Assembly (NCBI RefSeq): GCF_009812055.1
Contig: NZ_WQNH01000020.1
Location: 1-64,000 of the forward strand
Source of the DNA: Chelativorans xinjiangensis
GTDB taxonomy: Bacteria > Pseudomonadota > Alphaproteobacteria > Rhizobiales > Rhizobiaceae
DNA length: 64,000 bases
Direction of reading: 5' to 3'
Shown here: one piece after another, positions 46,123 to 54,965 of the stretch
Layout of the letters: each line of letters opens with the position of its first letter
Numbering within the stretch: the first letter of the stretch is position 1
Position numbers and translations under genes: made by a program
The notes under the pieces: generated by a model
Database searches by the model: none
What the model was told of the DNA's origin: nothing
The model's input: only the letters and a program-made list of their open reading frames with translations

Positions 46123-47196
46123 TTAGCCAGGCCCGGCCCTTATGCCGTCGATCACCGCCCGTGTTACCGCTGCCGTATCGGCTTGCCCTCCGAGATCGGG
46201 CGTGAAAGGGCCGGCGCGGCTGACATCGGCGATTGCCGCCATCAGCCGTTCAGCCGCGTTTTTCTCGCCGAGATGATCGAGCATCATAGCGCTGGTCCAG
46301 AAGGCGCCGATCGGATTGGCGATACCCTTTCCCATTATGTCGAAAGCCGAGCCGTGGATCGGCTCGAACATCGACGGATTCTCCCCTGTCGGGTCGATAT
46401 TGGCGGTCGCGCCGTTGCCGAGACTCCCCGTCAGCGCGGAAGCAAGGTCCGACAGGATGTCGGCGTGGAGATTGGTGGCGAGAATCGTGTCGAACTGGCC
46501 GGGCCGCGTCACCATCATCGCCGCCATCGCGTCGACGAGCTTCCAATCGACCTCCAGTTCGGGGAAGTCGGTAACGACCTCTCGGCAGACTTCGTCCCAC
46601 AACACCATGCCGTGGCGCTGGGCATTGGACTTGGTGACGATGGTGAGCCGCCGGCGCGGCCGCGCCATCGCCGTCTGGCAGGCGAAGCGCGCGATGCGCT
46701 CGATTCCGGCGCGGGTGAAAACGGCGACGTCCATCGCCACCTCGATCGGAAGCGCCCGGTGAGCGCGGCCGCCGACCCCGGCATATTCGCCTTCCGAGTT
46801 CTCGCGCACGATGACCCAGTCGATTTTCTGGCCGAGCTCCGGCCGCAAGGGGCCGGTCATGCCGCCCAGAAGCTTCGTTGGACGGACATTGGCGAACTGG
46901 TCGAGGCCCTGGCAAATAGCAAGCCGCAGATCCCAGAGCGTGGTGTGGTCGGGGATGTCCGGATCGCCCACGGCGCCGAAGTAGATGGCGTCGAAGGAGC
47001 GAAGCTGCTCGACGCCGCCCTCCGGCATCATGCGGCCGGTGCGGCGGTAGTGGTCGGAGCCCCAGTCGAAGCGCGTCGCCTTCACCCGGAAGCCGCCGTC
47101 TCTCCCGGCTAGCGCATCGATGACGGAAATGCCCGCCTCTATAACCTCCGGCCCGACCCCATCCCCGCCGATTGCGGCGATCCTATGCGTGCGCAA
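46123..47196 (-). CDS. tartrate/D-malate dehydrogenase-like, isopropylmalate dehydrogenase family
   Basis: 357 aa beta-decarboxylating dehydrogenase. Family signatures: GGDGVGPEV, the substrate helix ENSEGEYAGVGGRAH, TKSNAQRHGMVLWDE, and the Asp-rich metal and NAD site NLHADILSDLASALTGSLG, then FEPIHGSAFDIMGKGIANP. The pattern is closest to TtuC/DmlA. It starts at TTG with GGAG seven bases upstream and overlaps the preceding dehydrogenase gene by 14 nt. It would oxidise and decarboxylate a 2-hydroxy acid such as malate, tartrate or a homologue. Confidence 0.85.
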   Translation of the reverse strand: MRTHRIAAIGGDGVGPEVIEAGISVIDALAGRDGGFRVKATRFDWGSDHYRRTGRMMPEGGVEQLRSFDAIYFGAVGDPDIPDHTTLWDLRLAICQGLDQFANVRPTKLLGGMTGPLRPELGQKIDWVIVRENSEGEYAGVGGRAHRALPIEVAMDVAVFTRAGIERIARFACQTAMARPRRRLTIVTKSNAQRHGMVLWDEVCREVVTDFPELEVDWKLVDAMAAMMVTRPGQFDTILATNLHADILSDLASALTGSLGNGATANIDPTGENPSMFEPIHGSAFDIMGKGIANPIGAFWTSAMMLDHLGEKNAAERLMAAIADVSRAGPFTPDLGGQADTAAVTRAVIDGIRAGPG

Positions 47197-48286
47197 CGGC
47201 CTTCTCCATGCCCTTCAGGATGCCCTCGACCATATCGGCCTGCGTTCCGGTTCCGCGGATGTCCGGTGTGCGGGTGACAGGATCGGCAAGAGCGGCATCT
47301 ATGCCGGACTTCATGATGCGCGACATCTCAAGTGCTGCATCCATCTTGCGGTTGTGCCCCATCCAGTCGAACAGCATGCGCGTGGATTCGATCATCGCGT
47401 AGGGATTGGCAATCCCCTTGCCGGCAATATCCGGTGCAGAACCGTGGGTAGCCTGCGCCATGGCGATGGAGCCGCGGCCGATGCACAGCCCCGGCGCCAT
47501 GCCGAGCCCGCCGACGAGGCCGGCGGCTTCATCCGTCAGGATGTCGCCGAACATGTTGGTGGTGACCACCGTGTCGAAACGCTGCGGCTCGCGCACGAGG
47601 CGCAGCGCCATGGTGTCGACGATCACCTCGTCCACCTCGACGTCGGGAAAATCCTTCGCCACCGCGTAGCAAGCTTCGACGAACATGCCGCAGCCGAGCT
47701 TATAGACGGTGTTCTTGTGAACAAGCGTCAGGCGCTTCTTGCGCGAGCGCGCTATCTCGAAGGCTGCGCGCGCCACCTTGCTCGAGCCCTCCACGGTGAT
47801 GACGCGCACCGAGATCGTGACGTCGTGCGTCGGCCGGAACTCGCCGGAGCCCGCCACCACGTTGCGGTCGGGCTGAAAGCCTTCGTTGTTCTCGCGCACG
47901 ATGACCATGTCGATGCCGTCGTGCAGGCAGCCGATGCCCGGGAAGGAGCGAGTGGGCCGCACATTGGCGAAGAGGTCGAAGCGCTTCCGGAAGATCGGGT
48001 GCGGATTGATGGCTTCCGGCACTTTCGGGTATTCGCGGTGGCCGATGGGGCCCAGGATCCAGCCGTCCAGGGCGCCGAGTGTCTCGAGCGTGCCCTCCGG
48101 CATTGTGGAGCCGTGGGTATCGAGCGCGCGCCGGCCGATCGGCACGTCGACCCAATCGATGGCCATGCCGGCGGCGTCGGCAGCTGCCTTCGCGATCCTC
48201 ACCGAGGCCGGCACCACTTCGTGGCCGATGTCATCGCCCTCGAGGATGCCGATCTTGAGTGCGGCTTTTTTCTGTGTCTCGTTCAT
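47183..48286 (-). CDS. isocitrate/isopropylmalate dehydrogenase family protein
   Basis: 367 aa paralogue of the previous entry but of another branch: EGDDIGHEVVP replaces the usual GDGIG motif, the substrate helix is ENNEGFQPDRN, and the metal and NAD segment is TNMFGDILTDEAAGLVGGLG. It overlaps both neighbours by a few bases (ATGA with the PrpD gene upstream). Substrate unknown; a 3-substituted malate or a tricarboxylate is likely from context. Confidence 0.85.
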   Translation of the reverse strand: MNETQKKAALKIGILEGDDIGHEVVPASVRIAKAAADAAGMAIDWVDVPIGRRALDTHGSTMPEGTLETLGALDGWILGPIGHREYPKVPEAINPHPIFRKRFDLFANVRPTRSFPGIGCLHDGIDMVIVRENNEGFQPDRNVVAGSGEFRPTHDVTISVRVITVEGSSKVARAAFEIARSRKKRLTLVHKNTVYKLGCGMFVEACYAVAKDFPDVEVDEVIVDTMALRLVREPQRFDTVVTTNMFGDILTDEAAGLVGGLGMAPGLCIGRGSIAMAQATHGSAPDIAGKGIANPYAMIESTRMLFDWMGHNRKMDAALEMSRIMKSGIDAALADPVTRTPDIRGTGTQADMVEGILKGMEKAVAHA

Positions 48287-49677
48287 TCGGCAGCTGCTTT
48301 CTCCTCGTTGTCGGGGACGCTCGCGCGTGCGACCTCGGCCGCATCGGCAAGCTGTTCCAGGTTCCAGACGGTCTTCAGGAGCCCTTCCGTCACCGCCTTG
48401 CCGACCACCGGGACCGATTGGTTGACGAACTTGCGGTCGATCTGCGCATCGGTCAGCGGCACATCGCGGCTGCCGATCGCGCGTTCGACATGCTTGGTCG
48501 CCGTCGAACCATCCTCGAAGGTGATGTGGATATCGACCGACGCTTCATGGCAGGCCGGATCGGCCATCACCGTGATGGTGTTGCGGAGCGCGATGATGTC
48601 GGCTTCGTTGACCAACTCGTCGGTGAAGGCCAATGGCCCGCCATCACCGCGCAGAAGCGCGGCGGCGGCGGCGTGGTAGACGCTGAATTTGCCTTCGAGC
48701 CCCGTCTTCGGCGTCCTTTTGCCGGTCAGCTCGAGGACCAGCGGATGGGTCTTGAGCGTGACCGACCGGATCGCCTTTATCCTGCCGCCGAGTTCCTCGC
48801 GCAGCTGAATGCAGCCGTCGATGGTCGGATGGATGACGATGCCGCAGGCAAATGGCTTGTAGCTGTTGAGCGCCGCTTCCCAGCGCGTGCCGAGATCGTC
48901 TACGATCTCGGCATAGTTCTGCTCGTCCGACATGACGTTGGCGAAGCCGCGTGGCGCCTCGATGGCGCGCTCGGAGCTGTCGTAGTCCGCCTCCGCCAGA
49001 AGTGCGGCGAACATGCCGTTCTGCGCCGCGCGGCCGGGATGGAAACTTTTCGTCATCGTGCCGAACATCTCGCGCAGGCCGGACGACTGGGTGGCCGCGA
49101 TGCCGAACGCCCAGCGCATCTGCCGGCTGGAAAGGCCGATGACCTTGCCGACGGCCGCGGCTGCGCCGAACACACCGACGGTGCCCGTGATGTGCCAGCC
49201 GCGGTCGTAATGGTGCGGGTATACGCAGTTGCCGATACGGCACTCCGCCTCAATGCCGACGATCAATGCCGTCAAGAGGTCGCGGCCGGAGATCGGCCGC
49301 ATCTCGGCAAGCGCCAGCAGTGCCGAGGCGACGGGGCCTGCCGGATGGATGATCGTCTTCAGATGCGTGTCGTCATAGTCGAGCACGTGCGAGGAGATGC
49401 CGTTGAGGAGCGCAGCGTGCAGGGGGTCGAGCCTGTCCGACCGGCCGAGCACGGTCGACGTCGCCTTGCCGGAGAAGGGCCTCACGGCGGCGAGCGCGCG
49501 GTCGATGGTCTCATGGCGCGCGCCGCCGACGGCGCAGCCGGTCCAATTGACGAAGGTGCGAAGCCCTTCGCGCCGCACCTCGTCGGGGATGTCGGCCCCT
49601 TTGATATTCACCGCCCAGTCAGCAAGGATCTGGGTGACTTGGGGAACCCCGGGGGCGGTTTCCTGGTGAAGGCTCAT
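48283..49677 (-). CDS. MmgE/PrpD family protein
   Basis: 464 aa. PrpD pattern: NGISSHVLDYDDTHLKTIIHPAGPVASALLALAEM, GRAAQNGMFAALLAEA, and KPFACGIVIHPTIDGCIQLRE. Third of five in the window. It is followed immediately by two dehydrogenases and preceded by an SDR, so hydroxy-acid isomerisation or dehydration followed by oxidation is a reasonable order of reactions. Confidence 0.87.
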   Translation of the reverse strand: MSLHQETAPGVPQVTQILADWAVNIKGADIPDEVRREGLRTFVNWTGCAVGGARHETIDRALAAVRPFSGKATSTVLGRSDRLDPLHAALLNGISSHVLDYDDTHLKTIIHPAGPVASALLALAEMRPISGRDLLTALIVGIEAECRIGNCVYPHHYDRGWHITGTVGVFGAAAAVGKVIGLSSRQMRWAFGIAATQSSGLREMFGTMTKSFHPGRAAQNGMFAALLAEADYDSSERAIEAPRGFANVMSDEQNYAEIVDDLGTRWEAALNSYKPFACGIVIHPTIDGCIQLREELGGRIKAIRSVTLKTHPLVLELTGKRTPKTGLEGKFSVYHAAAAALLRGDGGPLAFTDELVNEADIIALRNTITVMADPACHEASVDIHITFEDGSTATKHVERAIGSRDVPLTDAQIDRKFVNQSVPVVGKAVTEGLLKTVWNLEQLADAAEVARASVPDNEEKAAAE

Positions 49678-49689
49678 TGTTTTCTCTCC

Positions 49690-50481
49690 TCAGAGCAATC
49701 CGCGGGCGATGCCGCCGTCCACATTGACCGCCTGGCCGGTGACGTAGCTTGCAAGCGGGCTGGCAAGCCACACGACCATGACCGCCACTTCCTCCGGCGT
49801 GCCGAAGCGGGCGAGCGGTATATCATTCGAGAATTCTTCCAGAATCGCTTGGCGGCTGCGGTTCTGTTCCGTAGCCATCCTGTTGGCTCGCTTCTGCCAG
49901 AGCAGCGTCAGTGTACGGCCGGGGGCCACGCAGTTGATGCGGATGTTGCGGTCGGCGAGTTCGCAGGCCAGCGTCTTTGTCAGGCCGAGCAGGCCCGCCT
50001 TGTGGACGTTGGAGACGATTTGGTGCTGATAGGGCATCTTCGAAGCCGCTGCACCAAGTGTGACGATGGCGGGGTTCCGCCCCTTCTCCAGAACGGGAAG
50101 CAAAGCCCGGATCGCCCGCACCGTCGAGAGCACGTTGAAGGTGTAGTTGGCGAGCCAGTCGTCGTCCGTCAGGTCGGTGAAGGCGGAGCGGATGCTCCCG
50201 CCGACAGCGGCGACCAGCACGTCGAGCGCGCCCCAACGCTCCTCGACGGCCGTGGACAGGATTTGGCCGGCGCCAGTTTCGGTCACGTCGCAGACGAGGG
50301 TTGCCGGATGCCTGCCTGCTTCCGCGGCGATGGCTTTAGCCGCGGTTTCGAGGTTCTCGGCACTGCGCGAGGCGATGACGACATCGGCGCCTTCTCCCGC
50401 CATGAGCGCGGCCGAAGCCTTGCCAATGCCGTAGCTGCCGCCCACGACGAGGGCGCGGCGATCATTATAGCGAAGGTCCAA
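49690..50481 (-). CDS. SDR-family oxidoreductase
   Basis: 263 aa. Cofactor motif GGSYGIGKAS, catalytic residues around TLGAAASKMPYQHQIVSNVHKAG, where the usual YxxxK is replaced by a His/Val-containing segment. It starts at TTG with GGGAGG five bases upstream, inside the end of the membrane-protein gene (17-nt overlap), so translation is coupled. Ends with a typical VDGGIARGLL. The missing Tyr suggests altered catalysis or misalignment by eye. Confidence 0.8.
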   Translation of the reverse strand: MDLRYNDRRALVVGGSYGIGKASAALMAGEGADVVIASRSAENLETAAKAIAAEAGRHPATLVCDVTETGAGQILSTAVEERWGALDVLVAAVGGSIRSAFTDLTDDDWLANYTFNVLSTVRAIRALLPVLEKGRNPAIVTLGAAASKMPYQHQIVSNVHKAGLLGLTKTLACELADRNIRINCVAPGRTLTLLWQKRANRMATEQNRSRQAILEEFSNDIPLARFGTPEEVAVMVVWLASPLASYVTGQAVNVDGGIARGLL

Positions 50482-51592
50482 CGCGGCCTCCCTTGAGTGT
50501 CGAATAGAGCCTGAAGACGAGGAGCACGGTCGAGGACACGACGGCGATCCGCATCACGTGGAAGGCGGTGACGATCTCCGCCTCCAGATGCATCACCTGC
50601 GCCGTCAGTACCATCTCGGTCACGGCCGCCGGCGCCAGTGACAGGAAGCTGGTCGTGAACGGCAGGCCCGTCGCCGCCGTGAGCACCAGCGCACCGAGCG
50701 CGGCGCAGCCGATCATGAAGAGCGAGATGACAATGGCCGCCGACGTCACCCGGGGGAGGGCGGCCAGGAGGTCGCGGCGGAACTGGCATCCGAGCCAGGT
50801 GCCGAGCATGATCTGCGCGATGACGATCAGCGACGAGGGAACCCTGACCTCGAAAAGGCCGCTCACGCCGATGACGATGCCCATGAAGATCGGCCCGACG
50901 AGCCATGGATTGGGCAGCGGCGTCGGCTTCAGGAGCCGCGCCGTGAGGAAGCCGAGCACGAGGGCCAGAAGGACGAGCGGCAGGTTCGACGAGCCGCCGG
51001 CGGCCATCTCCGGGGCACTGCCCGGCTGGCCGAACAGCACCACGAGAAACGGAACCAGGGCGACCACGCCCGAGACCCGCATGGCGTGCACAACGGCGAC
51101 GGAGCCGGGCGCGCCACCATGTTCCTTCGCTACCGTCGCCATGTCGGCCACCCCGCCGGCCGCCGTGGCGAAGAACGCCGTCACATCGTCCACCCGCGCC
51201 AGCGGCTTGAAGAGGAAGGCCGCCAGCATCGTAAAGGCGATCACATAGAGTGTGGCGCCGATCATCGCCGGGAGCAGACTTGCCGTGGCAGCAAGGACGG
51301 CCGGCGTGAAACGCAGGCCCACCGCCAGGCCGATCGCCACCTGGCCAAGCTCCCGCCCCAGGGGAACAAGCGCAAATTCGAAGCCGGCGACCGAGAAAGC
51401 GGCGAGCACGAAAAACGGCCCGAGCATCCAGGGTAGCGGCATGTTGACGAAGGACGCCGCGACACCTGCAAGCACGGCGGCCGCATAGGTGAGGACGACC
51501 AGCCCCCACCATCGTGGCGAACGGAACCGCCCGGACTTGTCCGGAGGACCAGGGCGCCTTGCGCGCGAATCGGCGAATGTCTTGGCGTCCAT
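50465..51592 (-). CDS. AbrB-duplication family membrane protein
   Basis: 375 aa with about ten hydrophobic spans in two similar halves (ADMATVAKEHGG in the first half, TEMVLTAQVMHLEAEIV in the second), the pattern of the AbrB-dup family, long annotated as ammonia-monooxygenase-like. It is unrelated to the AbrB DNA-binding regulator. These proteins often accompany TTT transporters; their transport role is unproven. It lies between a PrpD gene and the SDR gene. Confidence 0.83.
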   Translation of the reverse strand: MDAKTFADSRARRPGPPDKSGRFRSPRWWGLVVLTYAAAVLAGVAASFVNMPLPWMLGPFFVLAAFSVAGFEFALVPLGRELGQVAIGLAVGLRFTPAVLAATASLLPAMIGATLYVIAFTMLAAFLFKPLARVDDVTAFFATAAGGVADMATVAKEHGGAPGSVAVVHAMRVSGVVALVPFLVVLFGQPGSAPEMAAGGSSNLPLVLLALVLGFLTARLLKPTPLPNPWLVGPIFMGIVIGVSGLFEVRVPSSLIVIAQIMLGTWLGCQFRRDLLAALPRVTSAAIVISLFMIGCAALGALVLTAATGLPFTTSFLSLAPAAVTEMVLTAQVMHLEAEIVTAFHVMRIAVVSSTVLLVFRLYSTLKGGRVGPSL

Positions 51593-51598
51593 GGCGCT

Positions 51599-53023
51599 TC
51601 AGTTGCTGACAAGTGCCATCAGCTTGCGGATGTCCGGGAGCGTTTCGAACGCCGCTACCATGTCGACGACGCCCTTCGCCTTGGCCATGTCCCAGCGAGC
51701 GAATTCCGCGCATTCCAGGAACTTGTCAGCGACCTCGTCGTAGCTCATGGGATTTACCGGGCTGCCCTTGCCGAAATCCGCCTTGCCCGAGATAGTGCGC
51801 CCGTCCTTCAGCGCGATGTCGATATAGGTCGTCATCAGGTGGTAGCCGGCCGCCTCGGCGCGCTCGTCAACGACGAAATCGACCTTCTCGATCATCTTCT
51901 GAACGTCTTCACGCAGCACCGTCTCGTCGGTGAACTCGTTCAAGCCCGCGCGGCCTTCGAGCAAGAGGATCGCCATGCAGAACTCCATGGAGAATTTCGC
52001 CTGGAGCTCGTTCTGCGGGCGGTGGTGGATGAGGGCGTTCGGCATGTTGGAGTTGGTGCCGACGCGCACCGAGGCGACGTCCTCGGCCTTGATGCCGTTT
52101 TCCCGGATGAGGCACAGCATCTCGGTCATGCCGGGATGGGTGAGGGAGCCGGAAGGGTGCGGCTTGATGGAGACGCCGGGGCTGTCGAAGGTCCAGGGAT
52201 TGCCGAGCTTGCCGTGAATGGCGTTCGGATCGTAACCGCCGCCGGCCGCCGAGAAGAAGCCGCGCGGCGCCTCCAGGATCTTGTCCGTCGACGTCCAGCC
52301 ATAGGAGGCGAACTGCACGGCAACGATTCCGCTTTCCGACGACCGTCCGGCGTGGAAAGGCTTGGTCATCGTGCCGAAGTTCTCTCTGAGGCCGGCCGAC
52401 TGGCTGCCGGCGATCGACAGCGCGCGCTGCAACGCGTCGACGTCGAAGCCCACGAGCCGCCCGGCGGCTGCGGCGGAAGCGAAGGTGCCGCAGGTGGCGG
52501 TGGCGTGGAAGCCGGTCTGGTAGTGGCGCGGGTTGATGGCCTCTGCGATCTTGCACTCCACCTCGACGCCGAGGTGATAGGCGAGTATCACGTCGGCGCC
52601 CGAGGCGCCGAGCGTTTCACCCATGGCGAGCGCGGCCGGCAGGGCAGGGGCGGTGGGATGCGTCAGAAGCCCGTAGACGCGGTCCTTGGCGACGGCAAGC
52701 TGCGTGTCGTCATAGTCGTCGGCGTGAATGCCGACGCCGTTGGCGAAAGCGGCAAAGCGTGGCGCCACCTTGCGGTTCCAGCCGATGACGGTCGCCGTGC
52801 CGCCGACCGCGCCGAGGTCGTCCAGATGGCGGCGCACATAGTCCCCGGAGCGCGCGACGGAGCCGGAAAGGGCAAGCCCGAGACCGTCGAGGATCGACTT
52901 CTTGCCGTTCGCCAACACGACCTCCGGCAGATCGCGGAGCGTCGCGTCGTGGACGAAGGCGGCCACCTCGCGGGTAAGCCCCGTCGTCTCGGTCGCGGTT
53001 GTTCCTGCGGTGACGGCAGTCAT
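51599..53023 (-). CDS. MmgE/PrpD family protein, first gene of the minus operon
   Basis: 474 aa. PrpD pattern: GKKSILDGLGLALSGSVARSG, NGVGIHADDYDDTQLAV, SAGLRENFGTMTKPFHAGRSSESG and PHPSGSLTHPG. It leads seven genes ending with the GntR regulator, with six bases to the next. About 100 nt upstream lies a GntR-like operator. Confidence 0.87.
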   Translation of the reverse strand: MTAVTAGTTATETTGLTREVAAFVHDATLRDLPEVVLANGKKSILDGLGLALSGSVARSGDYVRRHLDDLGAVGGTATVIGWNRKVAPRFAAFANGVGIHADDYDDTQLAVAKDRVYGLLTHPTAPALPAALAMGETLGASGADVILAYHLGVEVECKIAEAINPRHYQTGFHATATCGTFASAAAAGRLVGFDVDALQRALSIAGSQSAGLRENFGTMTKPFHAGRSSESGIVAVQFASYGWTSTDKILEAPRGFFSAAGGGYDPNAIHGKLGNPWTFDSPGVSIKPHPSGSLTHPGMTEMLCLIRENGIKAEDVASVRVGTNSNMPNALIHHRPQNELQAKFSMEFCMAILLLEGRAGLNEFTDETVLREDVQKMIEKVDFVVDERAEAAGYHLMTTYIDIALKDGRTISGKADFGKGSPVNPMSYDEVADKFLECAEFARWDMAKAKGVVDMVAAFETLPDIRKLMALVSN

Positions 53024-53123
53024 TACTCTCTCCCTCTCGTGACGGCATTGGACAGGTGCACCATCTCAGCGGGGCCGGCGATAGTGCCTCATCGCTTGCA
53101 GGAACAAACGTGAATAGGTGTCG

Positions 53124-53135
53124 ATTGTCAACAAA
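53124..53135. promoter_or_regulatory. GntR-like operator, site 2 (ATTGTCAACAAA)
   Basis: It matches ATTGTNNACAAT in all but the last base, upstream of the minus-strand seven-gene operon. Read on the minus strand it contains TTGACA, a possible -35 element, so repressor binding would block polymerase. Confidence 0.42.
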
Positions 53136-53289
53136 ATTGCAGATGATGGAGAGAATCTCTCCCGATTGCCGGGCGAAACCTCGCGATGTAGTTCCCCTTT
53201 CCGCGCGGCTTCTATAGACAGTATCCCCAGTTTCCCTGACGTTCCGAGAGATTATGGGTGAAGCGCGCTCGCACGAAAACCTGGAACAT

Positions 53290-53303
53290 AACTGTTGACA
53301 GTT
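53290..53303. promoter_or_regulatory. GntR-like operator, site 3 (AACTGTTGACAGTT)
   Basis: A perfect 6-bp inverted repeat around TG, 112 nt before the TTT receptor gene. It also contains TTGACA. It is the plus-strand partner of site 2 in the same 391-nt divergent region, which otherwise carries no gene. Confidence 0.48.
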
Positions 53304-53414
53304 TACCAAAGGGTTCGTAGCGTTACAATGCTCAGTCAAAGGAGTGGCCGGCCTTTCGGCCGAAACAGCAAACAACAGCAAACACAAGTCCAGCCAGGAC
53401 AATCGGAGGAGACA

Positions 53415-54416
53415 ATGAAAAAGGGCGTTACGCGCCGCCGGATGCTGCAGCTGACCTCGGGCGGCGTCGCCGCGGCCTCGCTCGGCATGCCATCCATCCT
53501 GAGAGCGCAGGAGAGCTATCCGGATCGGCCGATCAACATCGTCGTTCCTTTCGACACCGGCGGCTACAACGACCGTTTGGCACGTGCCTTCGCGCCGTTT
53601 CTGCAGGAAAAACTCGGGCAGCCGCTCACGGTAATCAATCGCGGCGGCGCGGGGGCGATGCTCGGCCATACCTACTTTCTTCAGCAGCCCGACGACGGCT
53701 ACACCATCCTGTGCACGTCGGCCGCGCCCTACATTCCGCTCAATATCCTGACGCAGGACGCGACCTTCACCGTCGAAGACTTCCACATGATCAACCTGCC
53801 GTCGCGCGACTACACGCTGATGGCGACGAGCGCCGATTCCGACCTGAAGTCCGCTGACGATGTGATCGCCCGCCTCAAGGAGGACAACAGCAGCCTGTCG
53901 ATCGGCATCCAGCCCGCCTCGGCCGATCTCGTGAACCTGATGCTGTTCTGCGACGCCAATGACATTTCCCGCGAGGGCCTGCGGCTGGTGACCTATGATG
54001 GCGGCGGGCCGACTCGCAACGCGACGGCCGGCGGCGTGGTCGATACCGGCCTTGTCGGTGGCGAAGGCTTCCTTCCGCTGGCCGAGCAGATCACGCCTCT
54101 CATCGTCTTCGATACCCGCCAGCGGGACGACTGGGACGCAGCCCTCATAACCGACGTCGCGGGGGAGGGCGCGGAGTTCGTTGTGGGATCGCAGCGCGGC
54201 TGGGGCGTGCACGCTTCGATGCTCGAGAACCACCCGGACCGCTACGAGATCCTCGCCGCGGCTGTCGAGGAAGCCTCGAAGGATCCCGCCGCCATCGAGG
54301 CGCTGAAGAACCAGCAACTCGCCACCGACTGGTATGGGCCCGAGGATTCGAACAAATCCCTCGCCGACACGGCGAGGGTGATGCAGCAGCACGTCGATCT
54401 CCTTCAGGGGACCTGA
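53415..54416 (+). CDS. TTT-system substrate-binding protein (Bug family), Tat-exported
   Basis: 333 aa. The twin-arginine leader is MKKGVTRRRMLQLTSGG. The mature domain begins ESYPDRPINIVVPFDTGGYNDRLARAF, the canonical Bug start with its carboxylate-binding loop. AATCGGAGGAG precedes the ATG. It delivers a carboxylate to the TctB and TctA products encoded next, and is divergent from the GntR operon. Confidence 0.9.
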   Translation: MKKGVTRRRMLQLTSGGVAAASLGMPSILRAQESYPDRPINIVVPFDTGGYNDRLARAFAPFLQEKLGQPLTVINRGGAGAMLGHTYFLQQPDDGYTILCTSAAPYIPLNILTQDATFTVEDFHMINLPSRDYTLMATSADSDLKSADDVIARLKEDNSSLSIGIQPASADLVNLMLFCDANDISREGLRLVTYDGGGPTRNATAGGVVDTGLVGGEGFLPLAEQITPLIVFDTRQRDDWDAALITDVAGEGAEFVVGSQRGWGVHASMLENHPDRYEILAAAVEEASKDPAAIEALKNQQLATDWYGPEDSNKSLADTARVMQQHVDLLQGT

Positions 54417-54432
54417 GGCAGCGCATAGCGAT

Positions 54433-54459
54433 GAGGGGTCGCTCGCGCGTTGGCCCCTC
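54433..54459 (+). terminator. stem-loop after the Bug gene
   Basis: GAGGGG and CCCCTC form a 6-bp stem around 15 nt, 17 nt after the stop. Weaker than the other receptor hairpins, but in the equivalent place. Confidence 0.35.
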
Positions 54460-54485
54460 TCCCTTTCCGAACGGGAGAACCGACC

Positions 54486-54956
54486 ATGCAACCCGGTCAA
54501 GGCAGGCTGGTCGTGATGTGGGGACATATGGCGCTGCTTGCGGTCATCGTCGGCGTCGTCGTCGCCTACTGGATGGATGCGCGCGCCGCCTCGCTGAAGA
54601 TCAACAACCTGCTCCTGGTGCAGCCGGCCTCGGTCCTTGCGCTCATCCTCGTCGCCCTGGTCGTCCCGCAATGCTTCAAGCGGACCATGCCTGGCGCCGG
54701 GAAGGAGGTGCCCACCGAGAGCCTCAGCGACCTCGGCAAGGTGGCGGCCCTCGCAGCCTGCTTCGGCGCCTTCACCACGACGCTCGAAATCGTCGGCTTC
54801 GACGTCGCGACCTTCCTCTTCATGATTGCGGCCCTCTTCATCTGCGGCGAGCGCCGCTGGTGGCTCAACTTGCCGTTCTCGGCGGCCTTCACCGTGCTTC
54901 TGATCTACGGCTACGGCGCGCTGATCCCGTTTCCGTTCCCGCTGACCGTGCTGTGA
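54486..54956 (+). CDS. TctB-family small TTT permease subunit
   Basis: 156 aa with four hydrophobic spans, the usual TctB size: WGHMALLAVIVGVVVAYWMDARA at the N-terminus, and FDVATFLFMIAALFICGERRWW with GALIPFPFPLTVL at the end. ATG follows GGGAG. Nine bases separate it from tctA. Confidence 0.85.
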   Translation: MQPGQGRLVVMWGHMALLAVIVGVVVAYWMDARAASLKINNLLLVQPASVLALILVALVVPQCFKRTMPGAGKEVPTESLSDLGKVAALAACFGAFTTTLEIVGFDVATFLFMIAALFICGERRWWLNLPFSAAFTVLLIYGYGALIPFPFPLTVL

Positions 54957-54965
54957 GGCCGTGCA

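Noticed and set aside
48259..50496. A 745-codon plus-strand open frame
   Set aside because: Antisense shadow of the PrpD and SDR genes, both of which have clear family motifs. Composition is biased and no domain is recognisable.
50465..51592. AbrB-like gene as an ammonia monooxygenase or as the AbrB DNA-binding regulator
   Set aside because: The protein is entirely membrane-spanning with an internal duplication. It has no SpoVT/AbrB fold and no AmoA residues; the old annotation is misleading.
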